Part shown: positions 27,201 to 36,866 of the stretch, piece after piece
Position numbering within the stretch: position 1 is the first letter of the stretch
Layout of the letters: every line of letters starts with the position of its first letter
NCBI RefSeq assembly: GCF_030936135.1
Contig: NC_082637.1
Coordinates: forward strand, 4,849,001 to 4,913,000
Direction: 5' to 3'
Length of the DNA stretch: 64,000 nucleotides
From: Gavia stellata
Taxonomy: Eukaryota; Chordata; Aves; Gaviiformes; Gaviidae
Program-made: the position numbers and the translations under genes
Notes under the pieces: generated by a model
Told to the model about the DNA's origin: nothing
The model's input: the letters and a program-made list of their open reading frames with translations, nothing else
Databases searched by the model: none

Positions 27201-27726
27201 GGACCAGCAGGCAGGAAAACGGGTGAGGAAAGGTCCCGGGAGACTGCGAAACTGAGCAGAGGAGGAGCAGGAAGGGTTAAGCAAAGGTGGTGGGGAGGCA
27301 CAGAGCAGACATGAGTTTGCTTTCGCTGTGTCAAGCCCCGCCAAGCTCAGCTCTCCAGCACGGGAGCCTGGTCCCTGCAACAACCAGGATCTGCTGCTCT
27401 GGCTGAAAAGTTATTTGTTGTTTTTTTTTTCATTTTAGAGGGAGAATTTAGCCACTCCCAAAAGACCTGAGTTTCTCTCTAAGAAGGATTAGGAGTAAGA
27501 GAAGACCACGCAAGGATTAAGTCGGGGGTTGTCCCATGAGATCCTGTGCAGAGCTGCTCGCAGGCACGGCACGGCTTGGGAAACCACGACCCCTCTGCCG
27601 ACTGACCCACTCCGTCTCCCCAGATTGAACCCAAAAAGGGAGAAAATTGTCATTTTCTCCACTGGGTCTTCGCCCCACTCTTGCTGCCCACCTGCAGGTC
27701 CCTGCCCTGGGGCCACCGCAGCCACG

Positions 27727-27844
27727 TAGAATCACAGAATCATTAAGGTTGGAAAAGACCTTTAAGATCATCAAGGTTGGAAAAGAACTTTAAGATCAAG
27801 TCCAACCATCAACCCAACACCACCATGCCCACTAAACCAACATG
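27727..27844 (-). mobile_element. CR1 3' end with internal duplication
   Basis: An inverted CR1 3' end in which the segment AAGGTTGGAAAAGACCTTTA / AGATCATC is followed by a second copy (AAGGTTGGAAAAGAACTTTA / AGATCA). The normal AGTCCAACCATCAACCCAAC and CACCACCATGCCCACTAAAC follow. The duplication of about 29 bp is not seen in the other copies in this window. Confidence 0.9.
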
Positions 27845-30800
27845 TTGCCCTTCTCCTTCCTAAACCACCGCCTCGGCTGAAAAACCTCCCGAGTGTTGTA
27901 GCTGACTCCTGGTTTTGAGCACCAAGTTTGCCGTAAGCTGCAATTTGAAGCTGTACTTTATATACTACCCCGTAATCGAAAAGCCGTGTGCTGTCGCCTG
28001 ATTCCAGGAGCTGGGGGTTTATGTAGAAACACCCAAATACCGTGAGATGCCCAAGGTGCCATCACACCTCTCTCAATTGCAAAACCAACTCTGGCCTTGG
28101 AGGTTACGGGTATCAAAGATGATCTAGACGTAGGAGAAGACCTTCTGCAAAGTCTCCCCTTGCGTTTCTGGCACGTTTATGTAACGCTCCCCAAAACGAG
28201 CGTTCCCAGGTTAAGGGGAGGGGAAAGGCTCTTCTCTGCTGACCTGCTGCAGCACGTCTCCCTTTTTGAACACCTCTAGAGACAAGGACCTTCCAGTTTT
28301 GACACGAGGCGGCCCCAGCGCACGGTTCGGGTTTAAACCACCGTGTAAACAGGCTGGAGGGGATGCCCATGCCCTCGCTACCCAGCGTCGTGCCCCGCAG
28401 GGCCCCTGGAAGAGCCGTCCTCCCCTCTCCTTCCACCTCCAGCGGTTGCGACCATCCTCTGTCTGGTCGGTGGAGAGGGATGAGCCGGTTTTGGATGTCA
28501 CATGTGCTCCCCGTGGCACTTGGAGGGGGCGGTTCTCTTACAGGTTTGGGAAGACGGGGCTCCCGCGCTTGCCCCAGCAGCGCTCCATCCTCCCCTTTCA
28601 GCTCACGGGTTGTTCCCCAAATTACAAGCAGGGTTTAAAACAAACAACAACAAAAAAAGGAAGCTCAGACTTACTCTAGGACAGTCCTTCCAGGAGGTTC
28701 ACGGAGGAGGACTCGGCGCGAGACCGGCGACGCGGCGAGGACCGAGGCCGGAGGCGGTTATGGCAGCATCCTGGCGCCTACGGGTCTTGCCCCCCGGTTT
28801 CGCACCCCACACTCTGTCCAGGTCACACCGAGCGATGCTGGACAGTGTCCCCACCGTGTCCCCCCCGCCTCGTCCCCCCCCGGCCACGGCAGCTCCCAGG
28901 TTTTGTGGCAAAGACCACCCAATCCCCCCCTCCCAGCTTCGCAGCTGCGTTCGCTTTCTCGCTCGGGCACCAACTCACCGGTTCTTAAATAACACATTTC
29001 CACGGGGCCGGATCCGCACACAGCAAGGTAAATCCAGATCAGCTTTCATTAGACTTTGCTGATAATTCCCAATATGAGCAAAATGTGACCACTATTTGTT
29101 TACCTTTTTCTTAAAAACGATGGAAATTGTGACAACACCCCAAACCCCGTGTGAGAGACCGATGGGTCCAGCTCCCATTTGGCATCATTAAATGCACACA
29201 GATGTGTATAGGACCTTTACACAACCCATATACAAATGAATCTCAGAGCCCGTTTTGTTCGTGTTCGGGATTATCCGTCTCCCTGTTACTGAAAAGTTAT
29301 TTAAAGCAGCCCAGGAACACAGGTTGGTGCTGGAGAGATGCACAGGCTGTACAGAAATCACTGCATGTGCCTCCACACCCACAGCAGCACCACCAGCACG
29401 TGACTCGTCTTGGATTTCCTCAGCCCGCGATGCTAAAATCAAAAAAGATTATTTTCTTTGTACCAGGTGGCTTTTCAAGACTCGGGAGCGTCAAAGGAAT
29501 TAAGTCATTAAATTGTGGATGCATTTGATGGATTATGAGCTATGCAAGCTGGGTGGTTACTGACTAATAAGGCTGGGGGGTGAAGGGGGGGGAATGTTTC
29601 TTCTCGTAAGAGCGTGTTTCTAACAAGACAGGTCAAAATATGATGCGGATGATAAATTGCTTCGTACAAGTTGCCATTAACCCAGCAGCTTTCTGTATGA
29701 TTAGATTACCAAGGTATCCTCAGAGTACATTGACCAAACAGTTTTGCTCTGTATTAGCACTAATTTGCAGAAGATCTGGGGGGGTTATTACGCCGGCTGC
29801 GGTGAATCCGCCGCTCCTAACAAAGGGGCAGCTGCCCGCAGGTGTCTGTGGCGCGAGGTGCGTTTCGGAGGGTAGTGGGTTTATCCGTGTCGGGGTTTCG
29901 GGGTGGGGTGGGATTCATTTTTTTCCACGCCATAACCCAAATCTCATTGTCTTACGTAGGGGTTGAATTAAAAAGAAAGAAAAACAAAAAAAAAAAAAAA
30001 GAAGGGGGGGAAAAAAAAAATCACATTGGAAAATGATCAGCCCCAACAGGCATGCATGTCTCCCTTCATGCAAGCGAGAAGCACAGCCTCCCTCCTCGGG
30101 ATGCGTACGGGGACGTGTGTCAGGCACGGACGGAGCTCAGCGCTGGCCCGGGGCGAGGATGGAGCGAGAACAAAGGGCCACAGCATACACTACATCCAGG
30201 GATGGGGGGGAGCGGGGGGCAACCCGCTGGTGCTCATACAGGGAAAGGGGGGGACAGGATGGCCAAACAGTCATCGAGATAGACGGAAAAGGAAATATGG
30301 AGAAGGAAATAATAAATAAATGGATTTTTTTTTTTAAAAAAAAAAAGCCAACCAAACTCAGGGTAAAGCTAGAGGGGAGGTGGAAAGGCACGGCCTTGCA
30401 AAATGATGCGTCTCTTCGAGGGATGCCGGGGTAAGGCAGGGCGGGCTGCGGGAGCCACTTGCTTTTGTTTCCTTTGCTAGCGGCTCCTCTTGGAATTTTA
30501 GCGGTGGGGACACCACTGACCTGCTGAATTTGTCTTCCTCTCCTTAAAGACAAATAACCAGTCCTGTGTCTCCCCAGCTGCTGTGGAAACGCATTTAAGA
30601 CAAGATTCTTCCCCCCCCACCGCCCCCCCAGCCCCAGCCCCGGCTCCTGCTGTCAGGAGCCCTGCCTTCCCTCAGTTTCTGCTGGCATCCAAGCCAAAAA
30701 TTGGGAGGTTTTACAGGACCATTTTGCAGACCTGGGAAAGGAGGTCTGGCGCAGGAACAAGGAGGGGGAAACCCACTCTTATTATCGCTTTGCAGCTGCA

Positions 30801-31635
30801 GCAAAATTGCTCGCTGACCGCAGTTTGGTTGTCCATCCCTCCCTGCTTCCAAGATTTTAAGGTTTCCCAGCGACTTTCTCCCAAGCCCATAGTTTGCTCT
30901 TTTGACCAAATGGGGTTATTCAGAAGATGGGGGGGGGCCTGGAGGCTTGGAGCAGGAAAATGTAGTTCCAACATTAGCAGCTGGGACGGTTTTACGAGCC
31001 CTGCCTTGCAGGGGGCTCCTGAAGATATTTATAGCGTGCCAGTCGCCGCGGGACCGAGGCACGGCAACTTCTCGCCTAGCAGATGGTGGGCAGGGCACTC
31101 GCTTATATGTATATATGTTTAAATATACAGCTAATAGATTAGAAGGATTTATTTTTTTTTTTCCAGGTTCTTTTACCTCTTGTTAATCAGAGTTAAAAAA
31201 ATTACTCCCCCCATCCATCCAGAGGTCATCCCTCTCGTTTGGGTACCAGTCTGGTAAGGAAGGTGTAATGTTGTAACTAGAATGGAATAAGCGGCAGACC
31301 CTTCATCAGATATCTATCGTCTTTTGATTAATAATGAGGGCTTGGATTTATACGCCTTTCTTTTGGCTATTCTGCGGTAAAACAGAATTCTGCATCGGCA
31401 CAACGGTAATACGGACTGTGCGTCTAGGGAGTATGTACACACAGACTAATGCTGAGGGTAGATATGGGATAGGAAGGAAAAAAAAAAATATATATGTATT
31501 AAGAAGCCCCCATATCTGCGCTACGGGGAAAAAAAATCCACTCACTCAAACCTGACGATGGGGGAAAGCAAGGAAAAAATCTAAACAGCAGGATACGACA
31601 ATAAATGGGAAAACAGCAATAGAAAAAGCACACTA

Positions 31636-32579
31636 GGTTAATATAGGAAAACTAGTTTCTTTATTGAGAGATCGTATATTAGTATTAGTGGAATCGTGTG
31701 TAACAATGTCATCATGCACACAATACAAAAAGGCAAGGCCCACCATGCTATGGAAGGGCAACAGAACAAAAGCAGCGTACACTGAGCAGATGTATAGGCT
31801 ACAGCACATTACATTTCAGCAGGGTATGTCTCTACAGAGAGATTTACATCAGAAACTAGGTAATGTAAAAAAATACAGACCATGCTTTAGTTTTAGTACA
31901 AGAAAAAGGTGAAGATACACAACCAAAGGATATTCGATACAGAAAATTACCCACAAAATAAGAACAGGAAGTAATTTAGCACAGCAGAAAAAAATGTTAT
32001 CCCTGTTTAATGGAAAACCATTTTGCCAGTCGTCTCTTTTCACAACCAGATTTTTTTTTTGGGGGGGGAGCGCGTTGGCCGTGTCGGAGGCGCACGAATG
32101 GGACGGGACACTTGTGGCTGATGGGGCCGGCGGGATGGGGCGCGGGGCCGGCCGGGCGAGCGGCTGGGTGGGCACCCATGGGAGACGGCTGCGGTGTCAT
32201 CGCCGCCGGGGACAGGGACGCTGCACCCCTTCGCGGGCGACTCTGGCCAGCTAACAGCTTTTGGGGGGTATTTTAGCCCCCGTTTAATCACAGATCTTAC
32301 TCTCCCCAACTCTTTTCCAATTTGATGTTTCGGAATTAAGGCCAATTGCGTTTCCGTGCCAGATTTCCCCTCCCCAGTTTAATTTGGGGGGGGTCTGGGC
32401 GCAGTTTGGGGGTGTTTGGTCCCCCCAGAGCCCCCCCAGGAGACTCTGCGCCCAACGACCGCAGCAAAATGAATCCACTTAACAGGAATTTACAGTGCAA
32501 TGTACTCAGCTAAACAGGATGAAGGTACAAAAATGGCTGTTATCGTCTACAGCTACGCTGAAATGGGCTGGTGGCTACG
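31636..32579 (-). other. Candidate alternative terminal exon inside RNF165 intron 1
   Basis: On the minus strand a long polypyrimidine stretch (about 32670-32590) ends in GCCGTGTAG|CGTAGCC (boundary 32580/32579). About 20 nt further lies a second acceptor-like CCCATTTCAG. The following sequence ends with CTCTCAATAAAGAAACTAG and then a GU/U-rich stretch (TAGTGTGCTTTTTC), the layout of a 3' end. The 31650-32050 part has the base composition of a vertebrate 3'UTR and is unlike its GC-rich neighbours. Splicing RNF165 exon 1 to either acceptor would give one codon (GCG) followed by TAG. Unspliced read-through would run 1.4 kb to the same poly(A) signal. It could instead belong to an unrelated nested transcript. 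Confidence 0.35.
31660..31665 (-). terminator. Candidate intronic poly(A) signal
   Basis: AATAAA on the minus strand in the context CTCAATAAAGAAACTAG, with a U/GU-rich stretch 20-40 nt downstream (31645-31620). It is the best-formed 3'-end signal in the RNF165 intron part of the window. Confidence 0.45.
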
Positions 32580-33075
32580 CTACACGGCGAGACGGGGAGG
32601 GGGGGGGAAGTGTGGGGGGGTTAAAATTAAAAAAGAAAATAAAATTTTAAAAATAAAAAAAAAAAAAAGAAGGAAAATGGATCTACCCAAGCACAGACTG
32701 GAGGTGCAGGCGGGAGCTGGGCAAGCGGCGGGCGCCGGGGCGGCCCCGGGGGTGGAGGGGTGGGGGGGGGGCACCCCCACAACGGGCACTGCTGAGGGGG
32801 GCGCGGAGCCCTGCGCGCCCGCGGAGCGACCGGGCTCGCCCCAACCGCCGAGCTGACGGCTTGAGGGGGTGGGGGGGGGTGGGGGGGAGGAGCGGCACCC
32901 CTCCTCCTGCCCGGGGAGCCCGGGCCGAGCCCGCCGGGCGGGCGGGACGGTGCGCAGCCATACGCGCCCGGCCGCGGCTGCAGCCCCTGCCCGCCCACAC
33001 CCCCCCCCCCGCCCAACCCCGCGCGCGGAGCGGCCCCGGGACGCGAACCCGCGGTCCCCGCGGACGGCGCGGTAC

Positions 33076-33136
33076 CTCTGTTGCGCACGGAGCCGAAGAC
33101 GGGCAGCACCAGGTAGCCGACGTGCACCAGGACCAT
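33076..33136 (-). CDS. RNF165: RNF165 (ARK2C) first coding exon
   Basis: The minus-strand frame MVLVHVGYLVLPVFGSVRNR starts at an ATG in good context (CCGCAGCATGG). After one further base it meets a consensus donor AACAGAG|GTACCG at 33075. This 20-residue start matches, from memory, the N-terminus of vertebrate RNF165 exactly, where Gly follows; the phase-1 G supplies the first base of that Gly. RNF165 is a RING-type E3 ubiquitin ligase related to the C-terminal half of Arkadia. It promotes BMP/TGF-beta signalling and motor-axon growth (established for mouse Ark2C). The hydrophobic VLVHVGYLVLPVF stretch is short and is not called a membrane segment in the family. The remaining exons, including the RING, are outside the window. 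Confidence 0.93.
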
Positions 33137-33394
33137 GCTGCGGCCTTTGTGGCGCGGCGCGGCCCGGCCCGGTCCCGCCGGCCCCTCCGACGCGGCGGCG
33201 AGTGGCGGCCGCCCGCTCCGCCGGCACACAAAGGCGCCCGCCGCCAATGGCAGCGCGCCGACCGCCGGCCGCCACGCCCTCCCGCCGCCACGCCACGCCC
33301 CCCCGGCCGACGCAGCGGCCAACGGGAGACGACGGGAGGGCGGAGGGCGGGGCGGGCGCGAACCCGCGGCGGGCGCGCGGCCGCGCCCGCGGGC

Positions 33395-33810
33395 ACGCGC
33401 ACGCCTGCCCGCGGCCCGCACCGCCGCAGGCGCGCGGCCGCGCACGCGGGCGCGTGCGTGTGCACCCGTGTGCCCGCACACGCGCAGACGGGCCTGGAGA
33501 GGTGTGTGCACGCGCGTGCAGGGGCCCGGGCGCTCGCCTGCGTGCGTATGCACGCCCGTGCACAAGCGGACACACGCACGTGCACGCGTGCAGATGTATA
33601 TATGTGCGCAGGTACATATGCAGGCGCAGGTGTACGCGGGCAGCGGCGCAGGCGCGCAAACGCATGCACAGGCGTACCCGGGCGCACGCAGGCACAGACG
33701 CGTGCACGCGCCGTTGCGGCGGCGCGGTCCCATGCACACGTGCAGCTGCAGAGGCGCGGAGGCACGCACGCACGCGTGCCTCCGTGCGAACGGGCGTGCA
33801 GCCACGCGTG
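33395..33810. repeat. Alternating purine-pyrimidine (GC/AC/GT) tract
   Basis: About 400 bp dominated by degenerate GCGTGCAC-, GCACGCG- and ACACGCGCA-like words on both strands (for example GTGTGTGCACGCGCGTGCAG near 33500-33520). It is an imperfect low-complexity array with no fixed unit. It lies 260-670 bp upstream of the RNF165 ATG and is the cause of several very long chance frames (up to 533 codons) on both strands. Confidence 0.8.
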
Positions 33811-33996
33811 TCGACGCACAAAACGTGGGCGCGCACCCCTCGAGGCCGGCGGCCGGCACGCGTGGCACCGCGGGCTGCAGCCCTGCTCTCCTCTCCGTAC
33901 ATCCCTCTGCGCCGCAGCACATGCACGTATGGGAAACACGCGGCGTGTCGGGCCCGAAGCAGAGGATCTCACCGGCTGCAGGAGCACGGAGGGGAT

Positions 33997-34059
33997 CGTC
34001 CCCGTCCCCGTTCCCGTCCCCGTTCCCGTCCCCATTCCCATCCCTGTCCCCGTCCCCGC
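33997..34059. repeat. GTCCCC/GTTCCC hexamer array
   Basis: About ten tandem hexamers alternating GTCCCC and GTTCCC with a few substitutions (CATTCC, CATCCC, TGTCCC). The minus strand has regularly spaced runs of three or four G, which can form G-quadruplexes. The array lies about 860-920 bp upstream of the RNF165 start codon. Confidence 0.9.
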
Positions 34060-35171
34060 AGGCGACACAGTGGCCTATTGTGCTGACGCCGCAGTTACGG
34101 ACAGAACTCGCTCGTTGGGGCAGCGCTGACCTAAAATGGCTCCGGCCGAGCCCAGAGGGATGCGGAGAGCGTGCGGAAACCCCACAGGGCACCGACTGCC
34201 CTCTCCATGGGGCAAAGACCCCCCCCATGGCTTAAAGGAGGGCAACCCCCCAAAAAACCCACCAGACGCTCATCCCTGGTTATTTAAAACCGTTTTAAAG
34301 CAGCGGGGTAAGACCCCCGTAGCGAAGGACGAGTTTCTGTCGGGGCGCAGGGTCCCGGGAAGCATTTTACTGTGCTGGAAACCGATTTTTGGGCGCCCTT
34401 TGCACCCTGGCCAGGCCGGGGGTTGTTGTTGTCACCGGGTGGGGACCCCCCTTAATCCCCGCTCCGCGTTATCCACCCCCTGCGTCTGGCAGGTTTAAGC
34501 ACTCGGCAGCCACCTCACGTGGATGTGCGATGGATTTGTTCGCCGGGATTATTGCGTTGGGTTGGTCGTTGGGTTTATTTTATGGGTTTTCTTTTATTTT
34601 TTTTCCCGATGGGAATTAAAACCGGGACTTGGCAAGCTGGCTCTGTTTAACCCTTTCCCTCCCAGCCCCGGCGGGCCCCCGCGCACCCTCCCTGCCTTCT
34701 TCAGAGCTGCGACGTCCGCCCAAAAGGGCTCTTTTTGGGAAGGCTTCCCACCGCTGCTGTGCAGAGCTCCCCTCAAATGGGAGCAGGAAAAGTCCCGGGT
34801 GCCCAGTGCCTCCCAGTGCCCACCCGATCACGTCCCAGTTTGGATTTTCCCTCCTGCCTCGCCCCGCCTTGGTGTCTCCCGGGAGGCTGCACCGACCCCA
34901 GGAGGGTTTTCCATGTGGGAAGGCTGGATCTTGTCCCCTGCTGTCACCACGCTGCTCTGAGCGATGCCCCCGGTCTGCAACGCTCTGTATTTGCAGGTAC
35001 CACGCGTCGTCCACACCAGCACGAATATTTCCAAAGAAGGAGCAAACTTGGGGTGTTTTTCCATGCTTATGCCATAACAAAACACTTCCTGTTTGTGGAA
35101 AAATGGAAAAATTACCGCTTTCCACCCATTGCTGCCAGTGGCAAGAAATCACTTCCAGCAGCAAGGTGCGA

Positions 35172-35300
35172 TCTGCTTAAGGAACGTGTGGACGTGGCAC
35201 TGCGGGACATGGTTTAGTGGGCATGGTGGGGTTGGGGTGATGGTTGGACTTGATGATCTTACAGGTCTTTTCTGACCTTAGTGATTCCGTGATTCTGTGC
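35172..35300 (+). mobile_element. CR1 3' end fragment
   Basis: A short CR1 3' end: [13 protein letters not shown] codons and stop, then GTTGGGGTGATGGTTGGACT, TGATGATCTTACAGGTCTTT and the terminal GTGATTCCGTGATTCTGTG. It lies about 1 kb outside the RNF165 CpG island. Confidence 0.9.
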
Positions 35301-36601
35301 TTGATCGCGCTGTGTTGAGCACACCCTACAAAGGGACACGTCTCCAAGCTCTGAAAAGCCTGGAGGGGGTAACGCAGCCAAACCCACGCGTGAATCAACC
35401 AAGGAGAGATTTCCACCTCCTCTCCTCTTGCCTGTCCCCACCACGACGGCTGCAGGACGGGCCCCGAGGGGCTCCCAGGACGCGCATGGACCCTGCAAAG
35501 CACCACGATGTCTCCTCCGTGGTACCCCAAGACTGCTGCCGGCCCCGGGCCGGGGGCTGCAGCCCCGCCGCTGGCTCCGGTTGCCTTGGGCAGCTGCTCC
35601 CGCGGCCCCTGGCCCCGCCACGGCAGTTGTCGCGAGTATTTCGCGGGGCTGAGCCCTCGCTGCTGTTCCTTTCCATCCGCGCACACTTCCCCCCCGCCCC
35701 GGGACACCGGATCCGTCGCTGGGGTTTGCATGTCACGCAGATGCCGCAGGCACAGGTTGAGGTTAAAATTAGCCCTTGGCTTCCTCCCGCCCACAGGGCC
35801 GGTGCCTGTTGGTGTCCCCCAATGCAGCTTTTGGGGTCCCAGCACCCCCAGTTTGGGGCGTTTCCCCACTTTTGCCCCTCTTTAAAAATTAACGCCATGA
35901 AATTCTTCTTCAATGCGATGTTCTGCAGCCTCATGGATGTCACACGTGCCACCGGCGTACCTATGGGGTAGATGTTTTGAAGATACTGCTGGTTCGGGGC
36001 TCCGGGGATGTCTCACCCCTCACTCCCACAGGGAAGGTTTCTCCCCTTAGCCAGGCACGCACGGAGGATATTCAAGAAGTATAAACGTGACACAGAGCAG
36101 TTGAGAAGTTCTGGGGCACATATGGCACAACAGCCACCATCCTCGGGCAGGTCTGGGGGTGACCGTAACACTCAGCTCATTTCCAGACCTGGCGCTCCCC
36201 CTCCGCCCACCTCAAAGCCCTTGGTAACTTCGATGCGATACGGGATTTTTCACCTTCTCTGCAAAACCAAGCTGGGTAAAATCCTTTGGGAAGCCGGGAT
36301 GGGATCAACCGTTATAAAAATTGATGAGCCAGCACCCTTCAAACTTGGGGGTTTTTTGGCCGACCTCTGGCAGGTCAGCAGAAAAACCCCGGTGAAGGAC
36401 TTTTTCCGGCATTTTCAAAGCCATGGTTTGCTCAAGACGGGCATCTCGCACCCCCAGAGGCCATTTTACGTCAGGATGGGGAGCAATGGGATTGATGGCA
36501 TGAAAAGACCTGATGCCTCACTCCTGGTAGGGATGAAGTATACGGACAGCGTGATCTCTTTGCTAGACGATGGTCTGAGCCTTTGATTATTTTCTGATTT
36601 T

Positions 36602-36866
36602 CAGTGATAGGACGAGAGGAAATGGCCTTAAGTTGCACCAGGGGAGGTTCAGGCTGGATATCAGGAAAAATTTCTTCACTGAGAGAGTGGTGAAGCATTG
36701 GAACAGACTGCCCAGGGAGGTGGTAGAGTCACCATCACTGGAGGTGTTCAAGGAACGTGTGGACGTGGCACTGTGGGACATGGTTTAGTGGGCATGGTGG
36801 GGTTGGGGTGATGGTTGGACTTGACGACCTTACAGGTCTTTTCCAACCTTAATGATTCTGTGATAC
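36602..36866 (+). mobile_element. CR1 3' end fragment
   Basis: Encodes the end of CR1 ORF2 ([19 protein letters not shown], then [20 protein letters not shown] and [14 protein letters not shown]), followed by the 3'UTR GGTTGGACTTGACGACCTTA and a terminal ATGATTCTGTGATA. It is 5'-truncated and intergenic. Confidence 0.93.

Larger units (their letters stand above)
1..33075 (-). other. RNF165 intron 1 (partial)
   Basis: Everything from the 33075 donor to the window's left edge is best read as the beginning of RNF165 intron 1. The family's next exon (a His/Gln/Pro-rich segment following Arg-Gly) was not found on the minus strand, though a short exon could be missed by eye. The intron contains CR1 fragments at 609-735, 7146-7212, 12433-12919, 18138-18346 and 27727-27844, small tandem duplications, homopolymer runs, and several AT-rich stretches that may be regulatory. 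No other gene, tRNA or recognisable ncRNA is supported. The open frames, including one of 253 codons at 21650-20889, have no domain and contain homopolymer-derived residues. Confidence 0.7.
32690..34170 (-). promoter_or_regulatory. RNF165: CpG island and promoter of RNF165
   Basis: This extremely GC- and CpG-rich segment is centred on the first coding exon of RNF165. It contains many GC boxes (for example GGGAGGGCGGAGGGCGGGG around 33335-33352) and an inverted CCAAT box (plus-strand CCAAT at 33244-33248). No TATA box is visible near the ATG. A TATA-less CpG promoter with start sites about 100-300 nt upstream of the ATG (roughly 33230-33400) is the simplest reading. The island also holds long G-runs downstream of the exon (32862-32890), an alternating purine-pyrimidine tract and a hexamer array, described separately. 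Confidence 0.75.

Noticed and set aside
1..33075. RNF165 exon 2 within the left part of the window
   Set aside because: I looked for the His/Gln/Pro-rich segment that follows Arg-Gly in the family on the minus strand and found none; the intron is therefore taken to extend beyond the window.
32580..34235. Very long open frames (up to 533 codons) on both strands over the CpG island
   Set aside because: They are overlapping Arg/Ala/Pro/Gly-rich frames in nearly every reading frame, produced by GC-rich low-complexity DNA with few stops. Only the 20-codon RNF165 start within one of them is supported.
34136..34498. 120-codon plus-strand frame beside the CpG island as a protein gene
   Set aside because: It has no recognisable domain and sits in GC-rich DNA with several overlapping frames. 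It is mentioned only as a possible divergent non-coding start.
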